From Rhizomicrobium sp. (GTDB lineage Bacteria; Pseudomonadota; Alphaproteobacteria; Micropepsales; Micropepsaceae): 64,000 nt of DNA. The notes beneath the pieces were generated by a model that had not been told where the DNA came from, did not search any database, and was given only the letters and a program-made list of their open reading frames with translations. A program made the translations under genes and the position numbers. The DNA lies in the NCBI GenBank assembly GCA_037200045.1, contig JBBCHM010000001.1:558001-622000 (forward strand), written 5' to 3'. Below, piece after piece: positions 43,903-52,617 of the stretch; the first letter of the stretch is position 1; the number at the start of each line of letters is the position of its first letter.

Positions 43903-44331
43903 ATGACCATGTGGACACAAGGCAATCGCCGCGAAGATGGCTATACGTTGGTCGAGTTGCTTGTCGTTCTGGCCATATTGGGCCTGCTTGCGACCATTGC
44001 GACGACGCAAGTCTTGAAATACCTCGCATCGGCAAAGATGAGTACGGCCCATGCGCAAGTGGAGAGCCTGTCATCCGCCCTCGACCTCTACAAGCTCGAC
44101 ATGGGCCGCTATCCGACGACGCAGGAGGGCCTCGCTGCGTTGAAGACCAAGCCCGCGGTCGCCGACAATTGGAACGGTCCCTATATCAAGAGCACGACAA
44201 GCCTCAACGATCCTTGGGGGCGCCCCTATGATTATGCGTCCCCCGGCAAGCACGGCGAATTCGATCTTTACAGCGGCGGTCCGGACGGTACGACAACTGC
44301 CGGTACCGATCCGCCTGTGCGAAACTGGTAG
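43903..44331 (+). CDS. gspG: type II secretion major pseudopilin GspG
   Basis: 142 residues. Prepilin signature: short basic leader, then 'DGYTLVELLVVLAILGLLATIATTQVLKYLASAK', with cleavage after Gly, Glu at +5 and a hydrophobic helix. The C-terminal part ('LDLYKLDMGRYPTTQEGLAALKTKP', 'NGPYIKS', 'LNDPWGRPYDYASPGKHGEFDLYSGGPDG') is the GspG calcium-binding domain. It forms the shaft of the pseudopilus. It stands alone on the plus strand, convergent with the rest of the gsp genes (52 bases from gspO), an uncommon split. Start could be 43903 or the ATG two codons on. Confidence 0.95.
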   Translation: MTMWTQGNRREDGYTLVELLVVLAILGLLATIATTQVLKYLASAKMSTAHAQVESLSSALDLYKLDMGRYPTTQEGLAALKTKPAVADNWNGPYIKSTTSLNDPWGRPYDYASPGKHGEFDLYSGGPDGTTTAGTDPPVRNW

Positions 44332-44383
44332 GCGCCGGGCCGCCGAGACCGTTGGGGAGTATGGCGGACAGACACCGCCCGCG

Positions 44384-45163
44384 TCAGCCCGGAACGAGAG
44401 GGCCATACAGCCAGACAAGCCAAGTCGCAGCCGCCAGCGCCGGTCCGAACGCGACGCGACTTGTGGCTTCGATCGTCCTGCCCCTGAACCGCTCTACGAG
44501 AACGAGCGCCATTCCGAAGAGCGCCGCGAGAAGGACGACGCTCGGCAAAGCGATCCAGGAAAGCCAGGCGCCCGCGGCGCTCAACAGTTTGGCATCGCCC
44601 AATCCCAGACCAGCCCGACCCCGAATCCGGCTGTAGATCCCGGCTAGCGCCACGAAACCGGCAAATCCAGCCGCCGCACCGATCAAGTGATCGCCAAGGG
44701 CCGGGCCATCGATGAGAAACGCCGTCAGCAAGCCGGCGCCGATGAGCGGCACAGTCAGGATGTCGGGAAGAAGGCCAGTCCGCCAGTCGATCGCAGCGAG
44801 CGTCAGCAAGGTCCAGCCCAATATGCAACTGGCGGCGACGATCCATCCCGAGGTCACGATGGCGGCCCACACCGCGACCGTGGTGGCGCCGATCTCCACA
44901 ACCGGATGCAGAGCGTCGATCGGTGCCCCACAATGGCGGCAACGTCCGCGCTGGAAAACAAAGCTGAGGAGCGGAATCAACTCTGCAGGTCCTAAGATGT
45001 GCTTGCACGCATCGCAGGCGGAACGTCCGGTTACAATGCTCCTTCCGCCGACCAGGCGCATGATCACGACAGCCAGAAAGCTCCCAACGAAGGGGGCAAC
45101 CACGATGGCGATGATGGGAATGGCGCTCTCGACGATCATAGCGACTTTCAGCGATACAGACAC
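44384..45163 (-). CDS. gspO: prepilin peptidase/N-methyltransferase GspO (PilD-like)
   Basis: 259 residues, polytopic. The N-terminal domain carries 'VGSFLAVVIMRLVGG' and two zinc-type CxxC pairs (CDACKH and CRHCG), as in bifunctional PilD enzymes. The two catalytic Asp lie in 'AAIDWRTGLLPD' and 'GLGLGDAKLLSAAGAWL'. It cleaves and methylates the pseudopilins GspG, I, J and K. A GTG at 45163 opens the frame; the ATG at 45139 is an equally good start. It is the last gene of the operon, 13 bases after gspK. Confidence 0.93.
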   Translation of the reverse strand: MSVSLKVAMIVESAIPIIAIVVAPFVGSFLAVVIMRLVGGRSIVTGRSACDACKHILGPAELIPLLSFVFQRGRCRHCGAPIDALHPVVEIGATTVAVWAAIVTSGWIVAASCILGWTLLTLAAIDWRTGLLPDILTVPLIGAGLLTAFLIDGPALGDHLIGAAAGFAGFVALAGIYSRIRGRAGLGLGDAKLLSAAGAWLSWIALPSVVLLAALFGMALVLVERFRGRTIEATSRVAFGPALAAATWLVWLYGPLVPG

Positions 45164-45176
45164 TTGGCTGGCGAGA

Positions 45177-46034
45177 CTAACGCCATAGCAGCAGGAGATA
45201 GGGTCGGGTCGGACTACTTGTCAGCATTACGACGGCTTCCCGGCTGATCCTTCGCTGTCCGACGGACGCAGTAGCTGTGATATCAAATGTCCGGCCGGCA
45301 AGACCGTACGTCGAGGCGATCGTGCCGGGCACGGCGTCCAACGTGTCACCCGATCCCCCGCCGCGCGTCTTCAGCAACTCGGAGACGCGCTCCGGCTGGT
45401 CGGGATAGTAGGCCAGCAAAGCCTCGCGCGGCGCGACGGCCGTGTCGATGGCCGGGTGATGCGAATAGACCGTAAGCGCCGCCCTGATCCGCGCGAACAA
45501 CGCCGAATTCATCCCCAGGACGAGCCGCAATTCGTCGACGCTTTGAAACGCACCATGCCTAGGCCTGTAGGCCAAACCCGCGCTCGCGTAGAGATCGTCC
45601 GTTCCGCCGTGCAGACGTGACAGGCCGTCGTCGCGTTCCCGCCAGCTCAAAATCCGGTCGGTCAGCGTTTCGGCATCGGTCTCGGAAACGCCGGCCGACC
45701 GCAGGAGCTGGCGCAGCAGCGAACCATCCGCGGCGTTCAGGTCGATCCGGCCGAACTCATCCTGAACCGCCATTCGCAACACATATCCATCGAACTCGAA
45801 TGTTTGCGGCACGCCGTCGACGCGCCAGCGGTGGTCCGGTCTCGCATCGCCCAATCCCAGCACGGCGCGCGCGATCGCGGCGTCGAACACGGCGTCGATC
45901 TGCGCGTCGTCCAACTGCCGTCGCTCGATCCGCGCCGAGTTGAACGACAAGGACTGTGCCGCCGCCGCCAGCATCGCCAGGACCGCGATGGTCCAGAGCA
46001 CGGACACCAGCGCCCAGCCGCGCTGGTCTCTCAT
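45177..46034 (-). CDS. gspK: type II secretion minor pseudopilin GspK
   Basis: 285 residues. N-terminal prepilin-like helix 'RGWALVSVLWTIAVLAMLAAAAQ' lacking the usual Glu at +5, as is normal for GspK. The body has 'VQDEFGRIDLNAADGSLLRQLLRSAGV', 'ILSWRERDDG' and 'FQSVDELRLVLGM', all GspK hallmarks. GspK caps the pseudopilus tip together with GspI and GspJ. ATG at 46034 after GAAGG; 16 bases after the gspD stop. Confidence 0.92.
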   Translation of the reverse strand: MRDQRGWALVSVLWTIAVLAMLAAAAQSLSFNSARIERRQLDDAQIDAVFDAAIARAVLGLGDARPDHRWRVDGVPQTFEFDGYVLRMAVQDEFGRIDLNAADGSLLRQLLRSAGVSETDAETLTDRILSWRERDDGLSRLHGGTDDLYASAGLAYRPRHGAFQSVDELRLVLGMNSALFARIRAALTVYSHHPAIDTAVAPREALLAYYPDQPERVSELLKTRGGGSGDTLDAVPGTIASTYGLAGRTFDITATASVGQRRISREAVVMLTSSPTRPYLLLLWR

Positions 46035-46050
46035 GACCTTCGTTTCGCCG

Positions 46051-48069
46051 TCAGGGCGCACGGCTGAGCAACGGCTGCACCGCCGGCAATTTCTGGCGCA
46101 ACTCGTCGGCGATGGCGCGCGCCGCGGAGACGCTGTCCACCACGTGCGGGGTCAGCAGAACGACGAGCTCGGTCTTGGTGCCGCTGTTGTGCGTCTCGCG
46201 GAATAGATTTCCAAGAACCGGTATATCCTGCAGGAACGGAATGCCGTTGCGATCGCGCTCGCGGTTGTCGACGATCAGGCCGCCCAGTGCGACAGTCTCG
46301 TTGTCCTGCACGGCGACGGAACTGTTGATTTTGCGCTCATGGATGGTCGGCGAGTCGATTCCCGATGTTTGGACGTTGGCGACTTCGCTGACCTCCTGGG
46401 TGATGTCGAGCATCACGAGGCCGCCGCGATTGACGCGCGGCGTCAGCTTCAGGATCACCCCGGTGTCCTCGTATTGCACGCTGTTCACCAGCGGCGCGCC
46501 GGACGATGCCGTACTGATGGCCTGCTCGGTGATGATGGGCACGCGATCGCCGACCTGCAGCGTTGCGGTCTGATTGTTGAGGACGAGGAGCTTCGGCGAG
46601 GAAATCACTTCGACATGGGTCTTGGACGCCAGCGCACTCAAGATGACCTTGATGGAATTGCCGTTGGTGAAGGCGTAAGAGAATCCCGGCAACGCCGGCG
46701 AGATTGCCGTCGACGCAATATCGGTGAGAACGACGGAGTTCGAGCTATTGGGCTGATAAAAATATTGCAGCCCGTATTTGAGGTCGTCGGTCAGCGTGAC
46801 CTCCGCAATGGAAGCCTCGAGGAAGACCTGAAGCGGCGTCGTGTCGAGTTCGTGGACCGCGGTCAGAAGACCGCTGTATTCCTGCGGCGTCGCCAGAATG
46901 ACGAGCGCATTGTTCGGCTCGCTGGTGGTGATGCTCAGTCGATTGGTTCCCGGAGAATTTTCGGCGTCTTCCGGCCGTGGCGGCGCGGCGGAACTCGTCG
47001 CTGCGGGCGGCGGACCGCGATCTGCCGGGCCGGCGGGCGCCTGGTCGGGCGCGGCATCCGATGCCAGACCTTGCGCGAGCTTTTGGCCGTAAACACGCAT
47101 GAGCGTCGCCGCCAGGTCGGAGGCGCGACCGTTCTGGACATGGTAGATGAAGACCCGCCTCTCGCTCCCCTGTCCGGGCCGGTCCAGGCGCGCGACCCAC
47201 GCCTGAAGTTGTTCGATGTAGCGGGGCTGCGGCGAGATCGCCAGGACCGCGTTGAGGCGCGCGATCGGCACCAGTCGTACCACGCTCGCAATCGGACTGT
47301 TCAATCCGCCCAGTACCTGCGCCAGTTCGCGGTCGAGTTCGACGGCATCGACATATTGGGGATTGAACACCGCGAACGACATCCCAGCCATCCAATCGAC
47401 ATCGAACATCGCGATGTCGTCGAGGAGCGTCTGTCGCTCCTCCTGCGTACCTTCGATGATGAGGACATTGCGCGCCGAATCGACATGGACGATCCCTTGG
47501 GCCGGCGCCAGGGGCTTCAGGAGCTTTTCCATCTCGGCGGCGGACAGGAAGTGGATCGGAACGACTTCGATTCCGTAGCCCATCTGGCCGCTGCGACCGC
47601 GGGCGTGCGATAGCGCATCGATCGTGGGGCTCACCTCGGCGATCGGGGCTACTCTATAGATGCCGTGGGATTCGACGACCGCCATTCCGTTCAGGCGCAG
47701 GACCTGCTCGAAGATCGGCATGACCTGCGATCTGGTGAGCGGCTGACTGGTTTGGATCGTGACCGTCCCTTTGGCGTCGTCGGCGATCTCGTAGTTGAGG
47801 TGCAGATAATCGCCGAGAACCGCCTTGGCGACGTCCTTCACGTCCGCATTGACGAAATTCAGCGTGATGTTGGCCGGCTCCCCCGGATTGCCGAAGGTAT
47901 GCCTTGGCGGCGCGCCGACCAGACGGCCATTGCCGCGAACGATCTCGCTTGGCGACGCGCCGGCGGACGGCGTGGGGACGCTCTGCGCACCGGCCGGCCC
48001 CGTCATGCCGGAGGCTATGCATAAACCGAGTAGGAGGATGGCCGAACGGCCTCCCCGGTGCTTTATCAT
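46051..48069 (-). CDS. gspD: type II secretion secretin GspD
   Basis: 672 residues with a signal peptide (about 1-29, ending AGA). Domains: N0 ('ITLNFVNADVKDVAKAVLGDYLHLNYEI', about 65-135), N1-N3 repeats ('ALLDDIAMFDVDWMAG', 'RVFIYHVQNGRASDLAATLMRVYG'), a Pro/Ala-rich linker inside N3, then the secretin domain ('VFLEASIAEVTLTDDLKYGLQYF', 'VISSPKLLVLNNQTATLQVGDRVPI', 'VALGGLIVDNRERDRNGIPFLQDIPVLGNLFR', 'ELVVLLTPHVV'). It forms the outer-membrane gate. No S-domain for a pilotin is obvious. ATG overlaps the gspC stop (ATGA). Confidence 0.96.
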   Translation of the reverse strand: MIKHRGGRSAILLLGLCIASGMTGPAGAQSVPTPSAGASPSEIVRGNGRLVGAPPRHTFGNPGEPANITLNFVNADVKDVAKAVLGDYLHLNYEIADDAKGTVTIQTSQPLTRSQVMPIFEQVLRLNGMAVVESHGIYRVAPIAEVSPTIDALSHARGRSGQMGYGIEVVPIHFLSAAEMEKLLKPLAPAQGIVHVDSARNVLIIEGTQEERQTLLDDIAMFDVDWMAGMSFAVFNPQYVDAVELDRELAQVLGGLNSPIASVVRLVPIARLNAVLAISPQPRYIEQLQAWVARLDRPGQGSERRVFIYHVQNGRASDLAATLMRVYGQKLAQGLASDAAPDQAPAGPADRGPPPAATSSAAPPRPEDAENSPGTNRLSITTSEPNNALVILATPQEYSGLLTAVHELDTTPLQVFLEASIAEVTLTDDLKYGLQYFYQPNSSNSVVLTDIASTAISPALPGFSYAFTNGNSIKVILSALASKTHVEVISSPKLLVLNNQTATLQVGDRVPIITEQAISTASSGAPLVNSVQYEDTGVILKLTPRVNRGGLVMLDITQEVSEVANVQTSGIDSPTIHERKINSSVAVQDNETVALGGLIVDNRERDRNGIPFLQDIPVLGNLFRETHNSGTKTELVVLLTPHVVDSVSAARAIADELRQKLPAVQPLLSRAP

Positions 48070-48674
48070 TGGTCCCCACTCTCGGTCGGCGCGGCCGGTG
48101 TCTCGATGGTGTTGGTCGGCGGCGGCGGATTGCGTCCCTGTATCGATGGGGCGGTTCTGCCCGGTACGCCGTCGCTTGGCGCCATGCTTGGCGTTCCGGC
48201 ATGCGCTGCGTTGAGGGCGATCGGAAAGTCCGCCGCTCCCGCGTGAAGCACGATGTGATCCGGCTCTATGGCGACGATCTGCCAGCCGTTGATCTCGCCG
48301 CCCACTTCGACACCGATCTCCAGCGGCGAAGACGGTGTGTGCAGCATTGCGAGGCGGCGGTCGCCCTCGATGATGACGCCGATCAGGCTGATGTCGGTTG
48401 GCGGCGGCGTTGCCGCAACGGCGGATGTCTGCGGAACCTGCACCGGCTTGCGCGCTGGATTGAACAGCGGGCGCGCATCGATGGCGGCAAAACTCTGGGA
48501 TGCCGGAAACGGCGTGGCCAGCGCCAGAGGCCCGGGCTGCGCCGGCAGTCGCCATTGCAGAACGGGCACATCCAAGGCGGCGGCAGGCATGGCGAGTTCA
48601 TAGCCGAGCACGAGCGCGAGGGCGCTGCAGAGACCGGCGAGCAGGATATGGTTGCGGCTCAGAAGGTCGATCAT
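48066..48674 (-). CDS. gspC: GspC-like inner-membrane connector
   Basis: 202 residues: one N-terminal membrane helix ('HILLAGLCSALALVLGYELAM'), a Pro/Ala-rich linker with 'SFAAIDARPLFNPARKPV', then a homology region ('ISLIGVIIEGDRRLAMLHTP', 'VGGEINGWQIVAIEPDHIVLHAG') of GspC. The C-terminus is Pro-rich and has no PDZ domain, so it is a short form. GspC links the inner-membrane platform to the N0 domain of GspD. Coupled to gspM and gspD by 4-base overlaps. Confidence 0.85.
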   Translation of the reverse strand: MIDLLSRNHILLAGLCSALALVLGYELAMPAAALDVPVLQWRLPAQPGPLALATPFPASQSFAAIDARPLFNPARKPVQVPQTSAVAATPPPTDISLIGVIIEGDRRLAMLHTPSSPLEIGVEVGGEINGWQIVAIEPDHIVLHAGAADFPIALNAAHAGTPSMAPSDGVPGRTAPSIQGRNPPPPTNTIETPAAPTESGDQ

Positions 48675-49240
48675 TTCGGATCGCTCCGGCGATAGGCCGA
48701 TACCGTCCAACGCGCCTCTATCCGCGGCTCCGGCGCCCTGGGATCGCTCGGCCAGGTTTGAGGTGCGGCGATGTCGACGGACGAGAGGAACAGATAGGGC
48801 AAGTGGCTCTCGATGGCATAGAGGAGCCCGCGCAGCTTGGTGACCGGCAGCGTCACATCGTATTGGATCGACAGGGCGGCCAATCCGTTCTCCGGGGCCG
48901 GGGGCAAAGCGAAGGAACTGCGCACCTCTCCGCCATTCGCTTCGATCATCGATTTGAGTTCGCCTTGCAGCGCAGAAAGCGCCAGCGCGTCGCTGTCGCC
49001 TTGGAGCAATCCGGGCTGCGCCTTGGCTTGGCCGCGCAGCGCCACGACGGCGCGTTCAACCTGAGGCAATGCGGATGCCTCCGCCTGGAGCGCGGCCAGA
49101 TGCTGGAGGGCTTCAGTCTCGTCGCCGGGGACAAGCGCCGCCGAGAACGTCCAAAGTGCCAAGCCGAGCACGACGGCAAGACCGGCGCCGACCACGGCGA
49201 GCGCGGCGTTGCGGCCCAAAAGGATCGCTGGGACCGTCAT
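48671..49240 (-). CDS. gspM: type II secretion protein GspM
   Basis: 189 residues: an N-terminal membrane helix ('NAALAVVGAGLAVVLGLALWTF'), a coiled-coil-prone stretch ('ALQHLAALQAEASALPQVERAVVALRGQAKAQ') and a C-terminal ferredoxin-like domain ('ALSIQYDVTLPVTKLRGLLYAIESHLPYLFLSSVDI') of the T2SSM_b type. Forms the assembly platform with GspL. The start is the ATG at 49240 overlapping the gspL stop; the longer open frame upstream is out of the gspL frame and is a shadow. Confidence 0.88.
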   Translation of the reverse strand: MTVPAILLGRNAALAVVGAGLAVVLGLALWTFSAALVPGDETEALQHLAALQAEASALPQVERAVVALRGQAKAQPGLLQGDSDALALSALQGELKSMIEANGGEVRSSFALPPAPENGLAALSIQYDVTLPVTKLRGLLYAIESHLPYLFLSSVDIAAPQTWPSDPRAPEPRIEARWTVSAYRRSDPK

Positions 49241-50325
49241 GGCGCGCCCATCGCCTTGACGGTCAGATCGAACCGGTCCGTCCCGTCGGAATCGTTGCGG
49301 ACCAGCGGCGCGGCGAACTGCGCGTTCGTGAAGCGGCCGGAACGGTCGAGCTTGCCGATCAATTCGGCGGCCGCGTGCGAATAGCCCTGGATGTGCAGCT
49401 TGCCGCCGTCGAACTGGATGTCGGTCAACCAGGTGCCGTCGGGCAGCGTATCGCTCAGCGCCGCGAGAAGGTTGACCAGCGAGGGTCGCGATTTGCGGGC
49501 CGCAACGGCGGCGGTCTGCTCTCGGATTGCCGTCATGGCGCGCTCGAGCCGCGCGACGCCGGCCGCGCGCAGTTCGGCGTCGGCGATGCGTTCGTCCAGG
49601 GCGTCGGCCTGCTGCGCTGAGCGCGCCGAGACGGCGAGAAGGATGGCCAGCATTAGCAGTCCCGCAACCGTCGCCAGCACCACGCTTCCCCATTGCTTCC
49701 ACCGTCCGCGCAGCCAGGCGGGACGATCGACCGGAAAGTGACGCCAATCGGCGAGCGCTGCGTCCTGACCGAGCGCGATGCCCGCGACCTCGAAGCCGGC
49801 CTGATGCACGAAAGCGACGGCCTGGTCGACGGCGCGCCGGCGTATCGCGCGCGATGCCAGGTTTATCCGGTTCGCGCCGTCGGCCGTTCTTCCCGCTGTG
49901 AAATCGAAGTAGAGCTCCATCGCCGGTATCGGGCTCAAGCGGTCGAGCTCGAAGCCGAGCGCGCCGCGCAGGGCGCGGCGCGCGGCGCGCGGCAGGTGCG
50001 TCTGCGCGCGCAGGACCGCCGCTTCTTCGAAGTGAAGGATAACATCGGACGGAACGTCGCCCCGCGCCCCGATGTTCTTTAGGTGCACCTCCAGAGCGTC
50101 GGCGCCGGAGACGCTGTTCTCGAAACGGCCGAGTTCATGCGCTCCGTATCGCGCGACGATCTCGCGCTGGGCGACGGTCAGCCAAAGCAGGTCGCGCCCG
50201 GTCGCGCATGGGCGGTCTCGCCAATCGCGCGCCAGAGCCGCGATCTCGTCGCGCCAGTTCCGCAGCACAATGCGGGCGGCTTCGCGCCAGCCCTCGGCCT
50301 TGGGGAGCACGGGCTCGATCGTCAT
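49237..50325 (-). CDS. gspL: GspL/PilN-like platform protein
   Basis: 362 residues. A cytoplasmic actin-like part ('VILHFEEAAVLRAQTHLPRAARRALRGALGFELDRLSPIP') comes before one membrane helix (about 222-243, 'VVLATVAGLLMLAILLAVSA') and a periplasmic PilN-type domain ('LLAALSDTLPDGTWLTDIQFDGGKLHIQGYSHAAAELIGKLDRSGRF'). GspL recruits the ATPase GspE to the membrane. Closer to PilN-domain GspL than to the classic enterobacterial form. Overlaps gspJ and gspM by ATGA. Confidence 0.88.
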   Translation of the reverse strand: MTIEPVLPKAEGWREAARIVLRNWRDEIAALARDWRDRPCATGRDLLWLTVAQREIVARYGAHELGRFENSVSGADALEVHLKNIGARGDVPSDVILHFEEAAVLRAQTHLPRAARRALRGALGFELDRLSPIPAMELYFDFTAGRTADGANRINLASRAIRRRAVDQAVAFVHQAGFEVAGIALGQDAALADWRHFPVDRPAWLRGRWKQWGSVVLATVAGLLMLAILLAVSARSAQQADALDERIADAELRAAGVARLERAMTAIREQTAAVAARKSRPSLVNLLAALSDTLPDGTWLTDIQFDGGKLHIQGYSHAAAELIGKLDRSGRFTNAQFAAPLVRNDSDGTDRFDLTVKAMGAP

Positions 50326-50966
50326 CGGCCCCCCCGACAGGCGTTGGTCAGCGCGTCTAGTACGCAGCCGGCGTCGCCTGCCAGCCGCGGCGCCACGGCA
50401 ATGTCGCGCGGCGCGATCGCCGGATCGCGAAAACGCAGGCGGATGCGGACCAGTTCCGGCAGCCAGGCCTGGTCGTACCAGTCGCCACCCCAGCGCGGCG
50501 CCTTGTCCTCCGCGCGGCGGCCGAAATATTGGATATCGAGCGCGGCGACGCCGGAGAGCCTGTCGATGGTTGCCGCCGCAGCAGGGGCGAGCTCATCGCT
50601 GGTCGCGACGTCGACCTCTGTCACGCCGCCGCGGGCGTAAAGTCGAAGTCGTGTCATTCCGCCGTTTGCGGTCCGCGCCGCCGACAGCCATGACAGCGCG
50701 TGAACGCGTCCGTCGAAATCGATGCGCGCGTGTCCCGCATCGTCGTGAAGCGGCAACGGATAGGCTTGTGCGATATTCGACAGGAGAAACCGGGAGATGG
50801 ACTGAAGCACCTTTTCGTCGACATAGGATTGCTGCGTCCGCTCCCAGACTCGCGTTCCGAAACGCAGGCCGCCGAACAGAAGAACCGTCAGGAAGCCCAA
50901 CAGGGTCATCGCCACGAGCAATTCGACAAGTGTAAATCCGATCTCCCGGTTCGACGTCGACATCAT
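50322..50966 (-). CDS. gspJ: type II secretion minor pseudopilin GspJ
   Basis: 214 residues starting MMSTSNRE with the prepilin site 'IGFTLVELLVAMTLLGFLTVLLFGGLRFGTRVWER'. The body ('RFLLSNIAQAYPL', 'RLRLYARGG', 'LDIQYFGRR', 'WLPELVRIRLRF') is GspJ-like. Part of the pseudopilus tip complex with GspI and GspK. Starts inside the gspI stop and overlaps the gspL start. Confidence 0.92.
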   Translation of the reverse strand: MMSTSNREIGFTLVELLVAMTLLGFLTVLLFGGLRFGTRVWERTQQSYVDEKVLQSISRFLLSNIAQAYPLPLHDDAGHARIDFDGRVHALSWLSAARTANGGMTRLRLYARGGVTEVDVATSDELAPAAAATIDRLSGVAALDIQYFGRRAEDKAPRWGGDWYDQAWLPELVRIRLRFRDPAIAPRDIAVAPRLAGDAGCVLDALTNACRGGR

Positions 50967-51400
50967 CGTGCGCCATCCGCCGCGATCGGCCGCAGCGTTC
51001 GCAGCGACAGGCCGTACGCCCGGCCGTTCATCCGCCACTGCACGGTCGCCGTGACCTGTGCCGGCGCAAAGCGCCACGCTTTTCGGTCGGCGTCGCTGCC
51101 ATAAGGTGCGACCCCCAGGCTCCAGGACAGGCCGTCGCCGGCGACCCCTTGCTTCGCGATGGGGTTCTCCGCGCCGGCCGAAGTGCTCTCATCGAGCAGC
51201 GCGGTCGCGAATAGCCGCGCCTCGGTCTGCTTGCGGCTCAATTGTTGCCGGTCAAGGTCCTGCGAGAACGCGGCGAGCAGTACGCCCAGCGCGATGCTCA
51301 GTATCGCCAGCGACACGATCATCTCGATCAGCGTGAATCCCACCTCTGGACCGATCGTGGTCGAAGCCTTCGGGCGCGCGCGCCGAGCCGACCCGATCAT
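50963..51400 (-). CDS. gspI: type II secretion minor pseudopilin GspI
   Basis: 145 residues: basic leader of about 20 residues, then 'VGFTLIEMIVSLAILSIALGVLLAAFSQDL' with cleavage after Gly and Glu at +5. The globular part is small ('RLFATALLDES', 'WSLGVAPYG', 'VQWRMNGRAYGLSLRTLRP'). Size, helix and position between gspF and gspJ identify GspI. No GspH was found in the operon, so GspI and GspJ may be the only classical minor pseudopilins with GspK. Confidence 0.9.
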   Translation of the reverse strand: MIGSARRARPKASTTIGPEVGFTLIEMIVSLAILSIALGVLLAAFSQDLDRQQLSRKQTEARLFATALLDESTSAGAENPIAKQGVAGDGLSWSLGVAPYGSDADRKAWRFAPAQVTATVQWRMNGRAYGLSLRTLRPIAADGAR

Positions 51401-52617
51401 TGCAGCGCCAAATCGTTGACGCTAAGAATTGCAACGAGCATCGAAGCGATCAACCCGGCGACCACGAAGCCAAGCAATATCGTAAGCACCGGTACCAGCA
51501 GCGCGAGAAGCCTGTCGAGCCTGTGGCGGATGCGCTGTCCATCGAGGTCGGCTTGCCGCAGCAGCATCTCGTCAAGCTTGCCGGTCTCTTCGCCGATCTG
51601 AATCAAATCCAGCGTCAGCGGCGGAAACGATCCGCTGCTTGCCAGGTGCCGGGACAGGCTCTCGCCCTCGCGCAGGCCCTTCGCCGCGCCGTCGACCGCC
51701 GCGCGCAATTCGCCGTTCCAAAGAACGCCGCTCGAGAGTTTCAGGGCGAGCGGGAGCGCGACGCCGTTGCCGGCAAGCGTGCCCAGCGTGCGGCAGAAGC
51801 GTTCGATCTCCATCGCGCGCAGCAAATCGCCGACCAGCGGCAGTCGCAGCAACGCGCGATCCAGCTTTAGCCGCAAGTGAGGACGGCGCAACGCGGCGCG
51901 CGCACCGGCAATGCCGGCCGCCAGCACCGGCGCGAACAGCCACCAATACGTCCGCACGGTCGCGCTTGTTCCCATGATGGCGCGCGTCGGCCAGGGCAGG
52001 GCACGCCCGGACTCCGCGAAGAGCGGCTCGAATTCGGGGAGAACAAACGTAAGAATGATGACGATCGAGGCACCGGCCGTCGCCAGCAGGATTGCAGGAT
52101 AGACGAGGGCCGACACGACGGCGTCGCGCAAAGTCTGTGCGCGTTCGAGATAGTCGGCAAGCCGCTGCAGCGTGGTGGAAAGCGTGCCGCCCATCTCGCC
52201 GGCACGGACCATGTTGACATAGAGCGGCGGAAAAGCGGCATCCTTCTCCATCGCCTCGCTGAAGCTCGTGCCGCCCCGAACGGATTGGCGTGCCTTTTCG
52301 AAGGACGCATGCAGTGAAGCGACATCGGCGAGGTCGCTCAGTGTGCCCAAGGCGCGATCGAGCTCCAGTCCGGCGCCCACCAGCGAAGCCAGTTCCTGCG
52401 TCGCCGTCGTAAGGACGCGTCGCGGCGGCCGGCCCTTCCGACGAAGGATGCCCATCAACCGGCTTGCCAAGGAAGACGCGCCGACCTCCGATGCTGAGAC
52501 CGGGTAGTGACCTTGCGCGCGCAACTGTTCGGCCAGGAGCGCCGCGCTGTGTGCCTCGCCCATCCCCGTCACGATCGCGCCGGAACCGGCGATCGCCTTG
52601 TAGCGATAGAGGGCCAT
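51397..52617 (-). CDS. gspF: type II secretion platform protein GspF
   Basis: 406 residues, with two repeated T2SSF domains (about 70-195 and 270-395) and three membrane helices. Seen: 'MALYRYKAIAGSGAIVTGMGEA', 'TATQELASLVGAGLELDRALGTLSDLA', 'GTSFSEAMEKDAAFPPLYVNMVRAGEMGGTL', 'RFCRTLGTLAGNGVALPLALKLS' and 'LDLIQIGEETGKLDEMLLRQA'. The inner-membrane core protein on which pseudopilins assemble. Shares one base with the gspE stop (TAATG) and overlaps gspI by four. Confidence 0.95.
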   Translation of the reverse strand: MALYRYKAIAGSGAIVTGMGEAHSAALLAEQLRAQGHYPVSASEVGASSLASRLMGILRRKGRPPRRVLTTATQELASLVGAGLELDRALGTLSDLADVASLHASFEKARQSVRGGTSFSEAMEKDAAFPPLYVNMVRAGEMGGTLSTTLQRLADYLERAQTLRDAVVSALVYPAILLATAGASIVIILTFVLPEFEPLFAESGRALPWPTRAIMGTSATVRTYWWLFAPVLAAGIAGARAALRRPHLRLKLDRALLRLPLVGDLLRAMEIERFCRTLGTLAGNGVALPLALKLSSGVLWNGELRAAVDGAAKGLREGESLSRHLASSGSFPPLTLDLIQIGEETGKLDEMLLRQADLDGQRIRHRLDRLLALLVPVLTILLGFVVAGLIASMLVAILSVNDLALQ